Assembly (NCBI RefSeq): GCF_001045465.1
Contig: NZ_LFND01000003.1
Coordinates: forward strand, 186,001 to 250,000
From: Chryseobacterium angstadtii
GTDB lineage: Bacteria; Bacteroidota; Bacteroidia; Flavobacteriales; Weeksellaceae
Reading direction: 5' to 3'
DNA: 64,000 bases
Below are positions 33,467 through 45,100 of the stretch, piece by piece. Numbering within the stretch: position 1 is the stretch's first letter; each line of letters opens with the position of its first letter. The notes under the pieces were generated by a model. It worked only from the letters and a program-made list of their open reading frames with translations, was not told the origin of the DNA and ran no database searches. Made by a program: the position numbers and the translations under genes.

Positions 33467-34453
33467 TTAGGACGGAATTATTGATTTAAGTGTTTCAGGA
33501 TAACGGTCGCCTTTAATAGCACCCATTGAAAAAGTGCTGTCCAAAAACAGAAGCTCTTCATTGGTAAATTTTATTTCAAGTGCTTTCAGGTTATCCGACA
33601 CTCTCTCAGGACATCCCATTCCGATGATAGGTATAATATCATTTCCCTGATTGAGCAACCATGCAACTGCTATCTGGCTGGGGCTATATCCTTTTTGGGC
33701 ACTAAAGTCTTTTAGAAAGTCAATGATTTCCAGATTTGCCGTAAGATTTTCGCTGTTGAATCTAGGCAGGGTGCTTCTGTAATCAGATTTAGAAAACGGG
33801 CCATTAATATCGCCTGTAAGGAGACCATAATAGAGAACTGAATAGGGTATCACTGAAATTTCCAAAGACCTTGCCATAGGTAAAATTTCATGCTCAATGA
33901 ATCTGGTAGCCAGTGAATATTCAATTTCAAGTGCGGAAACCGGATATATTTCATTCGCAATCTTAAGCTGCCGGGCATTTACCTCTGACATACCAAGGTA
34001 TCGGACTTTTCCTTCTTTAATAAGGTCTGCAATTGCTCCTACGGTATCCTCTAACGGAACATTGGGGTCTATGCGTGCGGGCTGGTAGAGATCAATGACC
34101 TCAACACCCAATCTGGTCAGGGAATAGTTGCAAAAATTCTTGATCGAAGATGGAGTACAGTCAAGACCGAGATAATCTCCTGTCGGAGATCTTCTGAGTC
34201 CAGTTTTTACACTGAGAAAAACTTTGTCTCTCTTTCCTTTTATGGCTTTTCCGATCTGCATTTCATTTAAGCCCATACTGTAAAAATCAGCGGTATTTAT
34301 GAAATTAATGCCCTTTTCTATTGCTGTTTCTAACACTTTAATTATTCTTGAACTTTCCGTGGAATCAATATCCCTATTTGGTGTCATACTGCGTGTACCA
34401 ATGGATACTGCAGAAACTTTTGGCCCATTTTTTCCCAAAGATCTATACTGCAT
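33467..34453 (-). CDS. Aldo/keto reductase
   Basis: A 328-residue (alpha/beta)8 barrel NADPH-dependent reductase. Recognised blocks are GTRSMTP near the start, FINTADFYSMG (catalytic Asp and Tyr region), FLSVKTGL (catalytic Lys) and the nucleotide-binding IIPIIGM with the downstream motif. The fourth tetrad residue, normally His in YxQHRxDP, is replaced: here DLYQPARIDP has Ala. This variant exists in a subfamily of aldo/keto reductases. It is a single gene with its own terminator; the substrate cannot be predicted. Confidence 0.88.
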   Translation of the reverse strand: MQYRSLGKNGPKVSAVSIGTRSMTPNRDIDSTESSRIIKVLETAIEKGINFINTADFYSMGLNEMQIGKAIKGKRDKVFLSVKTGLRRSPTGDYLGLDCTPSSIKNFCNYSLTRLGVEVIDLYQPARIDPNVPLEDTVGAIADLIKEGKVRYLGMSEVNARQLKIANEIYPVSALEIEYSLATRFIEHEILPMARSLEISVIPYSVLYYGLLTGDINGPFSKSDYRSTLPRFNSENLTANLEIIDFLKDFSAQKGYSPSQIAVAWLLNQGNDIIPIIGMGCPERVSDNLKALEIKFTNEELLFLDSTFSMGAIKGDRYPETLKSIIPS

Positions 34454-34847
34454 CGAAATATAGGTTTAGAGGTAAATTAATTGTTATAGCGATATAAGCT
34501 TACTAAAATTAAAAATAATTTGCAGTAAAATAGAATAGCAAGCAGTGTTTTTTTGACCTAAATATTATAGAAATGCCTAAACAAATGATTTCTGTATTTG
34601 TTTTATTTAAACGCGCTCCATTAATACTATTAGTAACGTTTGGCTGGGTATTTTGCCCAGCCTCTATTTAATCTCTTCTGTTAATACATACAAATTCTAT
34701 ATCGCACAGTTATTTTATTCGCACATCACTGATATTTAACCAGTTGTGAAATAAGCCATACCACGTAGGATAAATAAATGATTATTGCGCTATATATTTG
34801 TATAATTAATAAATTTACTTAGTTAAAATATCGAAAGTTAATTGACT
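34454..34847. promoter_or_regulatory. Intergenic region with hairpin and kinase promoter
   Basis: This 394-bp gap holds a perfect 7-bp hairpin GGCTGGG/CCCAGCC at 34642-34662 and a consensus -7 element TATATTTG at 34793-34800, 47 nt before the histidine kinase ATG at 34848. No clear -33 TTG at the right spacing and no gene were seen. Confidence 0.5.
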
Positions 34848-36707
34848 ATGGCCCAACCTGAAAATGTAGAGGATCTGAGAATCGAATTAGAATCGCTAAA
34901 ATATCGTGTGAAAGAGCTGACGGATTTTATCGAAAACGGAAGTATGCCCCTTCACTGGGTAAATGGGGACGGTATTATTATCTGGGCAAACCAGGCCGAA
35001 CTCGATCTTCTGGGATATACCAAAGAAGAATATATTGGTTTTCCGATCCAGAATTTTCATGCCGATAGTGATATAATTTCGGAGCTATTGGTTAAACTTT
35101 CCAATAATGAAACGGTACAGGATTTTCCGGCCAGTCTACTGTCCAAAAATGGGGATGTCAAATATGTCAGAATCAGTTCAAATGTACTGATAGAGGACGG
35201 AAAATTTATCCATACGCGATGTTTCACCAGAGATGTAACCGAGCTGGTCAAAGAAGAAAAACGCAAGAACGAACTTCACCATCTACTTGCGGAAAGTGCG
35301 GAACGTTTACGGCTTGCGATTTCAGCATCTAACTTGGGTATATGGGAATTAGATTTAATTACCGGAAATATCCAAATTTCAGATGAACTTCGGCAGATGC
35401 TTGAAATCCCGATAGAAGTTGATGCAGGTGGTCTGCTTAAAGATTATATTTACCCGGAAGATAAAGAAAAGGTGGAATCCCATATTTCAGATGTGAAATA
35501 TAGGGATAACGGTGAGTTTGATATTATTTTTAGATTTTTAAAATCGAATGCTATTCCTGTCTGGATCAGGGTGCAGGGAATTATACAGAAACAAGTAAGC
35601 GAAGGTTTACACAGGGTCGTCGGCTGCGTACTTGATATTACGGATCTAAAAAATTCAGAAGAGTACCATTCAAAACTTGTGGCCATAGTGAACTCTTCTT
35701 TTGATGCCATCATAAGTAAAACATTGAATGGAGTTGTCAGTACCTGGAACAGTTCTGCAGAAACAATATTCGGTTACAGTGCCGATGAAATGATCGGTCA
35801 GCCGATCATAAAGATAATCCCTGAAGAGCGCTTGGGGGAAGAAGATTATATCTTGGAAAAACTCAGGGCTGGGGAATCCATAAATCATTTTGAAACGCAG
35901 AGGCTGACAAAATCTGGTAAACTATTAGATGTGTCCCTGACAATATCACCCATTAAGAACGCCAATGGTGAAATCATGGGAATATCCAAAATAGCCAGGG
36001 ATATTTCGGAAAAAAAACAGGAAGAAAGAAGGAAAAATGATTTTGTTTCAATGGTGAGCCATGAGCTTAAAACACCGCTTACTTCCATATTATTAAGTTC
36101 TCAGGCCATGCAAAGAGGTTTTAAGAATAATAATTTGGAAATAGGAAGAAACTTGTCAGTCGGGATCGAAAATCAGGCGAAACGGATGACTTCGATGATT
36201 CAGGATTTTCTGAACCTCGCAAAGATCGAGGAGGGTAAAATCAGGATGCATTTTGAATATTTTCAAATTTTAGGTTTGTTGCAGGAGATCGTATCGGAGG
36301 CAAGATATATCAGCGAAAAGCATATAATAAAGATTCAATGTAATTCCTCTCATGAAGTGCTTGCCGACCGAGATAAAATCGGTCAGGTCTTAACAAATCT
36401 TTTGACCAATGCCATAAAATATTCCCCCGAAGGCGGAACTATTGTGTTAGGCTGTGAGAAAATCAGTAATGCTTCTTTAAGGATTTTTGTCAGTGATGAA
36501 GGTGTCGGAATAAGTAATGCAGATCAGAAAGAACTTTTTAAAAGATTCTTTAGGGTCGAAAGGAAGGAACTTGCGAATATTTCCGGCTTTGGTATCGGCC
36601 TTTATATTGTCGCAGAGATATTGCATTATCACAATTCAATTATAAGTGTGGAAAGTGAAGAAGGTAAAGGTTCTACCTTTCAGTTTGTGTTGGAAAACAA
36701 AGATTAA
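34848..36707 (+). CDS. PAS-domain sensor histidine kinase
   Basis: A 619-residue protein from the ATG at 34848 (a TTG 6 nt upstream is less likely). There is no membrane segment, so it is cytoplasmic. There are three PAS domains at about 30-145, 155-268 (with a PAC tail) and 275-392. HisKA is at about 400-465, with phospho-acceptor His in SHELKTP. The ATPase domain is at about 505-615: N-box LTNLLTNAIKYSP, G1 DEGVGIS, G2 GFGIGLYIV. No response regulator is adjacent, so it is an orphan kinase. PAS sensing of redox, light or small molecules is possible; no cofactor residue is evident. Confidence 0.92.
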   Translation: MAQPENVEDLRIELESLKYRVKELTDFIENGSMPLHWVNGDGIIIWANQAELDLLGYTKEEYIGFPIQNFHADSDIISELLVKLSNNETVQDFPASLLSKNGDVKYVRISSNVLIEDGKFIHTRCFTRDVTELVKEEKRKNELHHLLAESAERLRLAISASNLGIWELDLITGNIQISDELRQMLEIPIEVDAGGLLKDYIYPEDKEKVESHISDVKYRDNGEFDIIFRFLKSNAIPVWIRVQGIIQKQVSEGLHRVVGCVLDITDLKNSEEYHSKLVAIVNSSFDAIISKTLNGVVSTWNSSAETIFGYSADEMIGQPIIKIIPEERLGEEDYILEKLRAGESINHFETQRLTKSGKLLDVSLTISPIKNANGEIMGISKIARDISEKKQEERRKNDFVSMVSHELKTPLTSILLSSQAMQRGFKNNNLEIGRNLSVGIENQAKRMTSMIQDFLNLAKIEEGKIRMHFEYFQILGLLQEIVSEARYISEKHIIKIQCNSSHEVLADRDKIGQVLTNLLTNAIKYSPEGGTIVLGCEKISNASLRIFVSDEGVGISNADQKELFKRFFRVERKELANISGFGIGLYIVAEILHYHNSIISVESEEGKGSTFQFVLENKD

Positions 36708-36725
36708 AAAAATCGAATAAAAAAA

Positions 36726-37058
36726 TTAAATCTTTCCAATTTTTGATTTCTTTCTTCGGTTGTTTTTTAGATTTTCATTAGATAAAAAACTACCAACAAT
36801 TTGCCATTGGTCATTGTCTTTATCATATCTCATGCGCCATACTTTCTCAGGAACTTTGAGTCCTTTGGCATCTAAGTATTCACCTATTCTTAAAACAACT
36901 TCAAGAGCATTTACCTCTTCTATTACGGCATATGCTTTTTCACCACCTTGAAATTCAGCTATTGCTGGAATTGACCTTTGCCCAGGCTCAGGAATAAACA
37001 TAAATTTAGCAGAACATCCGATATGGGCCTTGTTATGCTGAAAAATTATTCCATTCAT
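36726..37058 (-). CDS. Small beta-rich protein, relative of the 33-kb gene
   Basis: A 110-residue protein convergent with the histidine kinase. The core KAYAVIEEVNALEVVLRIGEYLDAKG...VWRMRYD matches the 93-residue protein at 32966-33247 in length, spacing and the EY/W positions. The C-terminal 20 residues are very basic (NNRRKKSKIGKI). Function unknown; 37059-37301 downstream is AT-rich without a gene. Confidence 0.6.
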   Translation of the reverse strand: MNGIIFQHNKAHIGCSAKFMFIPEPGQRSIPAIAEFQGGEKAYAVIEEVNALEVVLRIGEYLDAKGLKVPEKVWRMRYDKDNDQWQIVGSFLSNENLKNNRRKKSKIGKI

Positions 37059-37301
37059 ATTTTTTATAGAATTCAGAAATTAATAAAGAAATGACATATT
37101 AGGTTGATCCTATCACAAGGCAATAACAACCCTATACATGCAAAGTTTAAAACATGGAATACATCTATTTGTTTTTGATGGTGCATAAGAAGTCATTAGT
37201 ATGACAATTCCCATCATCTAACCAATTTATTGACCAACTTTAAATATTTAAAACGGCAACTTCTATGTAATGGGATTTTTTTAGCCGATCATTTTTAACT
37301 G

Positions 37302-38129
37302 TTAGACTTCATAAGAAAGATCAGGGATCTCATCGTAAACGAAAGCCTTTGAAGGAGTACCGGTTGTTTTAAATTCTTTTTCAACCGTATAAGCGACCAT
37401 TTCAGTAGGATTTATCTGATAGGTTGCCAGCTCAGTAATTCTTTTTTCATCCAGATCTTCCATCATCCATTCCCAGGCAAGGTCATCAGGCAACATTGTT
37501 GGCATACGTTTTTTTGAATTATGAATTTGTCTCATTAAGCTATTTGCTTCTGTTGTTACCAGGGCTACGCAGTCAATTGTTTCTCCGGTTTCCTTATCAA
37601 TCCAGTTTTGCCATATCGCTGCAATAAAAAAATACTCTTTGTCCTTTAAACCAATATGGTAAGGATATTTATCTGCTGTTTTTAAAGGCTGGTTTGTCTT
37701 TTTGTTCAGACGATAAATGTGTCGCCATTCGTAGAATTCACTAGACAGGATAAGGCATCTTCGATCAAGTGCAGCTTTGCGAAACATTTTTTCCTTGCCC
37801 GAATTTTCATCGATCAGCAGAAGCTCTTCTCCTTTAGCGTTAAGTGTTGTATAGGGTTGATGCCACTTACCCAGGGAGTCTTTGTATCCAAAACGCATCT
37901 TTTGAACCGCATCGCGATTTTTAATATAAGAAGGGATGAAACCCCATTCCATTTGCACAATTTCAAAATTACATTTGTCTTCGGAAGGACGCAGAACCGC
38001 TATCTTTCCATAATTAAAACCCTCGTGCAGATCCTGATTTAAAAAATCATAATTCACAACCGCTTTTTCCAAGTCCATTAAACGAATGAACTCAGCTCTT
38101 GAAACACGTTGTCCGTTATAATAACACAT
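37302..38129 (-). CDS. yedK: SOS-response-associated peptidase (SRAP/YedK family)
   Basis: A 275-residue SRAP protein. It starts MCYYNGQRV, so Cys2 becomes the N-terminal nucleophile after Met removal. Other conserved features are LNAKGEEL (Asn region), RCLILSSEFYEW (catalytic Glu) and RMPTMLPDD near the end; the usual catalytic His lies in HNSKKRMP. SRAP proteins form thiazolidine cross-links with abasic sites in single-stranded DNA, shielding them from nucleases. It is a chromosomal-type repair gene, not obviously linked to the neighbouring toxin locus. Confidence 0.9.
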   Translation of the reverse strand: MCYYNGQRVSRAEFIRLMDLEKAVVNYDFLNQDLHEGFNYGKIAVLRPSEDKCNFEIVQMEWGFIPSYIKNRDAVQKMRFGYKDSLGKWHQPYTTLNAKGEELLLIDENSGKEKMFRKAALDRRCLILSSEFYEWRHIYRLNKKTNQPLKTADKYPYHIGLKDKEYFFIAAIWQNWIDKETGETIDCVALVTTEANSLMRQIHNSKKRMPTMLPDDLAWEWMMEDLDEKRITELATYQINPTEMVAYTVEKEFKTTGTPSKAFVYDEIPDLSYEV

Positions 38130-38133
38130 ATCA

Positions 38134-38376
38134 TTATTTTTTTAAATGTTTTAGGATTTCATTACCAAATAATTCAGCTTCTTTCTGTCTTCCCTGCGGA
38201 ACACTTGTCCAGTTATTACCAGAAAAAGTGGAAATACGTGTAATTACAAGAGGTAATCTATCATCGGAAAAGATCAGTCGATATATTTGCTGATCATTTA
38301 CCGTATGTTCAGATACAGCAATTTTTACACCTTCTGATATGATTTCAATTATTTTATTCTCAAAAAGATTGCCCAT
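38134..38376 (-). CDS. Hypothetical protein, 80 aa
   Basis: A small soluble protein ending 4 nt before the SRAP start, so probably co-transcribed with it. It has a beta-rich first half (VKIAVSEHTVNDQQIYRLIFSD) and a C-terminal helix (EAELFGNEILKHLKK). Unknown family. Confidence 0.6.
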   Translation of the reverse strand: MGNLFENKIIEIISEGVKIAVSEHTVNDQQIYRLIFSDDRLPLVITRISTFSGNNWTSVPQGRQKEAELFGNEILKHLKK

Positions 38377-38442
38377 TCAATTATTTGTCAATGATTTACC
38401 ACAATTAAAGTTAATCATTTTTAATTTTTAAATGGCAAAAAA

Positions 38443-38464
38443 GAAACCACCTTTCGGTGGTTTC
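38443..38464 (-). terminator. Intrinsic terminator of the RHS toxin-immunity operon
   Basis: GAAACCACC (38443-38451) and GGTGGTTTC (38456-38464) form a 9-bp stem with a tight 4-nt loop. On the minus strand it is followed by TTTTTTGCC, a proper U-tract, 25 nt after the immunity gene stop. Confidence 0.85.
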
Positions 38465-38488
38465 AAAAACATTCACATCAACATAAAA

Positions 38489-39169
38489 TCAGGAGAATTT
38501 AAGGTCTACTTTAAAATCTCCGCCCTTTATTATATCGTAACCAATGACATGATTTTCTTTGAAGGCATCAATTATTCTTTCGCTAAAAAACGGTCCTGCT
38601 GCCTGGACACTTATAATATCCTGACTTTCCAGTGCTTTAGATAAAAACAGATTTTTAACTTTGAATCTATTGTTCTTTTCTGTGAGATATTTTTCATAAG
38701 TATCAAAAACAGCAAATCTATCCTGTAATGTACTATAGAAAACACTCTTGGAATAATCAATTGTCTCAGAATTTTTAAGCATAGGAATAAAGAGAAAATA
38801 AAATGGCTCTGAAGATCCATCGATACTCAAATCTTCCAAATGGTATTCGGATTTTTTTATATTTAAGTTCTCTAATATTTCCTTTACTTTTCCACTAATA
38901 ATAAATGGAATTCCCAGGCACATTGGCATGACTTGCATAATATCAATGGGAGATTTCTTTCTCTGATACATTTTGCCTGTTATATTTTTGGGAAAATCCT
39001 TATATGGTTCAGTCTGTTCAAAATAATTGTCAACATAGACCAATTTATCTTTTCGGAATGCCAAAAATTGTTTATTGGTAATTTCAACTGAAAGTGCCAA
39101 TTCACTTTTGCCAATGATTTTACTGTCTATGGTCGGTTCAATTTGATAATAATTTTTCTGTTTATGCAT
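38489..39169 (-). CDS. Immunity protein for the RHS toxin (Imm11/DUF1629-like)
   Basis: A 226-residue protein from the ATG at 39169, 1 nt after the toxin stop (39171). The longer frame to 39199 overlaps the toxin and is rejected. The sequence pattern (YYQIEPTIDSKIIG, DIMQVMPMCLGIPFIIS, SYHLEDLSIDG, YFLFIPML) resembles Imm11/DUF1629 immunity proteins common beside Bacteroidota RHS toxins. No signal peptide is present, as expected for protection against a cytoplasmic nuclease. It is the last gene of the operon, followed by a strong terminator. Confidence 0.75.
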   Translation of the reverse strand: MHKQKNYYQIEPTIDSKIIGKSELALSVEITNKQFLAFRKDKLVYVDNYFEQTEPYKDFPKNITGKMYQRKKSPIDIMQVMPMCLGIPFIISGKVKEILENLNIKKSEYHLEDLSIDGSSEPFYFLFIPMLKNSETIDYSKSVFYSTLQDRFAVFDTYEKYLTEKNNRFKVKNLFLSKALESQDIISVQAAGPFFSERIIDAFKENHVIGYDIIKGGDFKVDLKFS

Positions 39170-39170
39170 G

Positions 39171-42100
39171 TTATTTCTTTTTGTTTTTAAAATAATCATT
39201 CAATGACTGCCCTGATTCTTTAAACTCTTTATAGGCTTTATTAAGTTCAATATTAGCTTCTTTTATTACTCCTTCAAGTCCTTCTTTCGTAAGATCGCCC
39301 TCAGCTAATAAATCGTCAATCTTATTTTTCACCCAATTTGTATAAGCTGGGTGATTTCCATGAAATCTATTTGGTAATTTCTTTAAATTTATACCTGAAT
39401 TCTTTAATATGAAATCTCCGATTTCTGGCATTAATTTATATAGTTGCTGAGGAATAATGTGGTGTTTTTGTATCTGCGTTATAATTTTTCCACCATATTT
39501 AACACCTTTAGCACCATCACCTATATAGGGGGCAACCGATATGCCACTGATTGCAGCATTTTTCCAGTCACCTTCAAAGACGTACCAAATACCATTTGCC
39601 GTATCTGAAACAGGAGTAGGATCAACAACACCAGCTGCATCGAGGACAACATGCCCAACTTCAGCCGTTGCCGCTCCTTTAGCAGCCTGTATAGTTCCTG
39701 TTCTAAACTCCTGAAATCTTTCCTCGCCTGAGCGAACCCTAGGACCATCTTTACTACCTTCAACGGCTTTCCAAGGATTGATCCCATTCCACATCTTTTT
39801 GAGACCATCAATAACAGTATCAACCTGTTTTCCATTTGGATCAGTGTATCGTACAGGATTTTGATAGGTATAAATATATGGGTTTAAATTACCTATGAAA
39901 TAGAATCCTGAATTATGTTGACCATTCCCATAAAATTGGTGCTCCATAACCGGATTATGGATAGCTAGTGGATCTACGCCATACCAGATGCTCAGTCTTG
40001 GATTATAGTATCTTGCACCATAATAATATAGGCCACTTTCACTATCCAGTTCTTTTGCATTGAACTTGTATGGATTTTCATAGACTCCAGGAACCTGCTG
40101 TTCAATGAACGTTTCACCAAAAGGTAAATTTAGGAAAAATTGTGTTGCTACGGCATTTGCATCTGTGACAAAATTTGCTGTCGATAAATGATCACTGTGT
40201 AAATAATATAGTCCTGCCTGTGAACTGTTTTTAGCAAATTCAGTTTCCAGTTTTGTAATATCTACACCCATTTTTTCTGAGTAAGCTTTAAATTCAGTTT
40301 CAACGTCAGGCACACTGTCCTTATCATCGTTGACATTTTGGTTTACTGCTACTCTGTTAAAAAGACCTGGATTGTCTGCCAATCGGCTTGCGATCCTTTG
40401 TGTTCCGGCATAATAATGTTTTGTATAAGTATTATCTGAGCTTACCACAACATAGGAGTTCGGATAGACTTTGTATCCATACAGCTGCATTGTGCCATCA
40501 ACGAGTGACCCATTCTGATATAATTTAGGACCTTCCTGTAAATTATACTTAATAGTTCTGTCGCCTTTATTGTCATAGGAATAATACTGGAATATACCAT
40601 CAGCCTTTTTAAAGTAGGCTTTCATATTGTCCTCTTCATCCCACGCCATCGAGACAGTGCCATTTGGTGAATTTAGATCTATTGGATTACCGTTCAGGTC
40701 ATATTTGAAACTTTCTACAAACCCATTGTTCAAATCGGTAACAGAAGTGACCATATGGGTTCCTTTGACGTACTTGTAACTATTATTGTAAGTATTTAAA
40801 GGATTTGTTATACCGCTTACCACATGGGTCTGGTTTTTTCCTTTAAAGCCATTTCCAGTAGTGTAAGTTAGGGTTGTCTCATAACTTGCTCCAACATTAG
40901 AAGGGTTATTAGGATCTTCTTTTATATCTTTTAGCATTGCCCCTACCGCATGTGTAAGCCTGTTCAAGCTATCATATCCATATAGAAGCTGGTAACTTCC
41001 CCCTAATTGGTTAGGTGTTAAAATACTGCTATTGATATTAGAAACTACATTCCCCGCAAAGTCATATTTATAGCTATTAGCAAGATAGGTTGTGTAATTA
41101 TCCTTAGTAAGCGTATGAGAAGCAAGATATCTGGTTTTTGGTTCGTAAGTAAACAGTGAATAGGTATCATTTCCATTTAGGATCTTGGTTCGCTGCTCAT
41201 ATTCATCATATTGAATATCTTTTACGTAATCCCCATTCTGCTGGCTTTTTATGGATTTTAAATTTCCGCCTAAATCATACTTGTACTTTACGATTTCTCC
41301 ATCAGGATAGGTTATTGTTTTAATACGGTTCCAGCTATCATACTCATAGTTAGTAATAAAATTCATTGTCGGAATGTTGTATCCAGTAATTTTTCTATTT
41401 TCAGATACTATTTCACCCAATGTTCCGTAAGTATATTTAGTCTGCCCCGTACCGTCAATTTTTGAAGCTAACCTTCCAGTTGCTGTTCCAGCGATACCAT
41501 AGGTATATCTGACATTATTAGGATTAGTGGCTCCATTAGGAAGATTAGGGTAAGTTATTTCCATCAACCTATTTTTATTGTATTTATAGGAGATCGCACT
41601 GGATTGGCCAAGATTTGGAGATAACCTTGTCGTCATTTTACCTGCCTTGTCATATGTGAACCTTGTCGTTCCATGATCAGGATGCTTTTCTGAAGTTCTT
41701 CTTCCACCTAAATCATAATCGTATTTAAACTCAATATTTTCAGGATCTTTTAACGAGAGAAGCTGTCCAACAATATCATACGTGTACTGGGAAACTAAAA
41801 TTGAAGTTCCCAGATAGTTTTTAGCAATTACTGTTCTTCCTTCCGCATTTGATAATGTTTCAGATTTCATTGTACTGCCCGGATTCTGTAATTGACTTAC
41901 AGTTTTTTTCATGGAAGTACCTTCAATACTATATGAGGTATCTGTCACATTTCCATCTTCATCAATTTCAATAATTGGCCTATCAAGATTGTCATATTGA
42001 ATAGAACTGGAATAAGGAGAAAGGGTTAATTTGAGTTTTTTGTTCAGAACAGCATCTTTTGCCTCCATTGTAGGATGATACTGTCTAATTGGTCTACCTA

Positions 42101-45100
42101 AAACATCATATGATGTCATTCCAGAAACCGACATTTTCTCAGCATTTGCAATAAAAATGTCCTTCTTCACCTGTACAGTTTTTCCCGTAAAATCCGCTAA
42201 TGAAATAGTTTCAATTGGATTTGTTGGATTGTCAGGATCATAGTTCTGCGTAGTTGCGCCGTATAGGTTTATCTGCGTACCTGTGGTTGAATAAGGTGTC
42301 AGAAAATAGGAATATTTTACCGTATAAGGCGAAACACCTATTTCCTTTGGTGCTAGAATATTAGTTAACCTACCATAATTATCATATTCATAAGTTATTT
42401 TATTACCAGTAGCATCTATGGATTCCAATATGGTATCCCATCTTGAATCATAAGTTGCAGATGAAAATACGCCAAAACTATCAGTTACTTTTGTCACATA
42501 TTTTCCTGTTGGATCATACTCGTAAGTAAGGAGATAGTCAACGGGGTCTTTCACCGTTTTTACATTTCCAAAGGAATCATATGTAAGTTCTGTATCTGCG
42601 GTTTGACTTGAAGTAAGACTCACCTTAATTTTTGTCAGATCGCCATAATTCGTATCAACCTCTGAACTTCGTTGGCGAATTAAAATATTCGAACTATTAA
42701 AGACCTTAATTTCCGAAGGTATATTCAATATATTTTTCGCAGTTAAGGATGGTATGTCATGATATCCAATCGAGGAATAAAAACTTCCGGCGGCGACGTT
42801 GCTGTTATAGCGATATCCGATTATCTGACCTTTGACATTGTAGGTCATAGTGGAGCTCGTGGTTATAGACCCCCCATTTTCAAATGTCGTGTTGGAAGTT
42901 CCGGAAGGTAATACAATCGCGATTCTATTTCCCTGCGTTCCACCAGTATCATAAGTTTCAAATTGAGAAGAAGGAATTTCTTCAAGTTGAGTATAACTAC
43001 TGTTGTATTTATATAATTTGTAATTATTTTCCGAAGTTGCTTTTAATGTAGTTCCTCCGCTGTATATCTCACTTTTTTTAGGGATTCCATTATTGTAATA
43101 ATTGGAATTATAAAAAGTCTCCACACCTCTACGGTAGACATTCGTACCGTTCATATCCTCAGTGATCACTTTTTCAAATCCGTAGCTTGTTCGCTCCCTT
43201 CTGTCGTATTTAGGATTCTGATAGTCAAATCTTGTTACGATATTTTTATCGGTTGATGTTGTATATCCGTCAGAATCAACATTTGGATTGAGAATCTTTA
43301 CTTCCTTCATGACCAACTTCGAATGAGGATCATTGTAGGATGGATCTGTATAAGCATAGTCGATGGTAAATGTACCATTGGTAGACTTTTCTGTAACTTT
43401 GGATAACTTATTTGTTCTTCCAATTCTCGAATAATTTACCTGTAAGCCGCTACCATTGTTGATTACCAAGTCTGGGAATCCATCACCGTTTACGTCTCTT
43501 AATCCTTTTTCAATTTCAGACATTGAAACGCCAATATTCGCGCTCATATCTGCCCCCGCACGGAAATAGAGAATGGTAATTCCAAATAGCCAAACAATTG
43601 GAACATTGATATAGAATCCACCATTTAAGGTAAGTGCCCCATTATATGTTCGACTGTCCTTCCCGAAATTAACTATACCCCCTTGTTTTGAAAGACCCTG
43701 CGCCGGAGCGAACTTATTACCCATGTTGTAGGATACAGAAGTATTTCCATCATTATCCATTGAAATTAGATCAATCATTCCATCTCCATTAATATCCTGG
43801 AACATAAGTTTTGAACTTCCGGTAGATGAAGATCCAGTTAAATTACCTGAGATACCCCAACCAGAACTGAAAGTAGCGGTTTGAGAAATCATTCCTGAAA
43901 GACCGCCTCCTATGCTAACAGAAGTTGAGCCAACAGGCTTGGATTCATAGGTTTTTAAATTTGGATAGTCTTCAAAAGGATTATTAACAAGTCCGTTGCC
44001 ATAGTTGAGTTTATATCTGACCTGGCCATCGTTTAATTCAACTCTATCTACCAAACCATCCCCATTAATGTCGATCCAATATTTTACACCTCTGTCATAG
44101 GAATCAGGATAATCAGAGACTCCAACACCTCCTGACCATGCTGCTGAGGTATCAGGTTTAGAATCGGAATTAGAATTTGAGGTATTTCTACCGACAGTTT
44201 TCACCGCAGAAACATTGAATGCAATTGTATTTGTTTTCTGAAAACTATCGTTATTTGAAATAACCGAGTCAGGGTTATTTTCTAGATTTCTCCCCTGTGC
44301 ACTTCTAAGACCTCCCAATGCATTTGTTAATTGGGATTCTGTTCTATATAACATATCAGGATAACCATCACCGTTTACATCAAAGAAATCCTGCGTATTG
44401 ATGTTTCCATATCCTCTTAGCTCAGAAGTTGAATGTGAAATAACAGGAATGCCGATCCCCCAATTAGTAGTTTTGGCCTTGCTTTTTTGTTTCTTCTCTA
44501 TTGCGTACATGGCGGTGTTGGGATTTCCCTGCACTTCGATATCCTGCTCATCTGGATCATCGTCTACAAAAAACGGAGCCATAGATTCTTCATCCCTGAA
44601 AGACCTTGCCTTTGAGAACTGTTCAGTAAAACCATTATTTATCCATTTCTCCACGATTCCATTATCACCTTTTGTGTAATAGGTATTCATTGGAACAATT
44701 GGATTAAAGCCTGCAAGAATGTTTGTGTTTGCTATATTCTGGAAATCTGCCTGAATAATATCACCGACACACTCTCCGTACTGGTCCTGATTAGTTATTC
44801 CAGAGCAAGAAGAAAAGTTATAATTGAACATCCCGAATGGCGAATCAAGGAATTCATTATTGATCAATGCTCCATAAGAATCTTTTGGTGTATCTGTGTT
44901 GATTGTATAGTCTGGTGTTGTTACGCCCGATGGAGCTGTAGGTATATCACGCGGACCTCCAGGTGGCGTAAGGGAATTATTCGTTTTTTTGACATCTTTA
45001 CTCTCATTGTAAATAAATTGTCCCCAGTTGCGATAAACCGCACTAATTGTATTGAACTCAGCAGTAAATATTGCTGTCTCCACCGTAAAAGACCAAAGAT

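Noticed and set aside
44398..44679. 93-codon frame opposite the RHS toxin gene
   Set aside because: It is an antisense shadow of the toxin's repeat region with no independent support.
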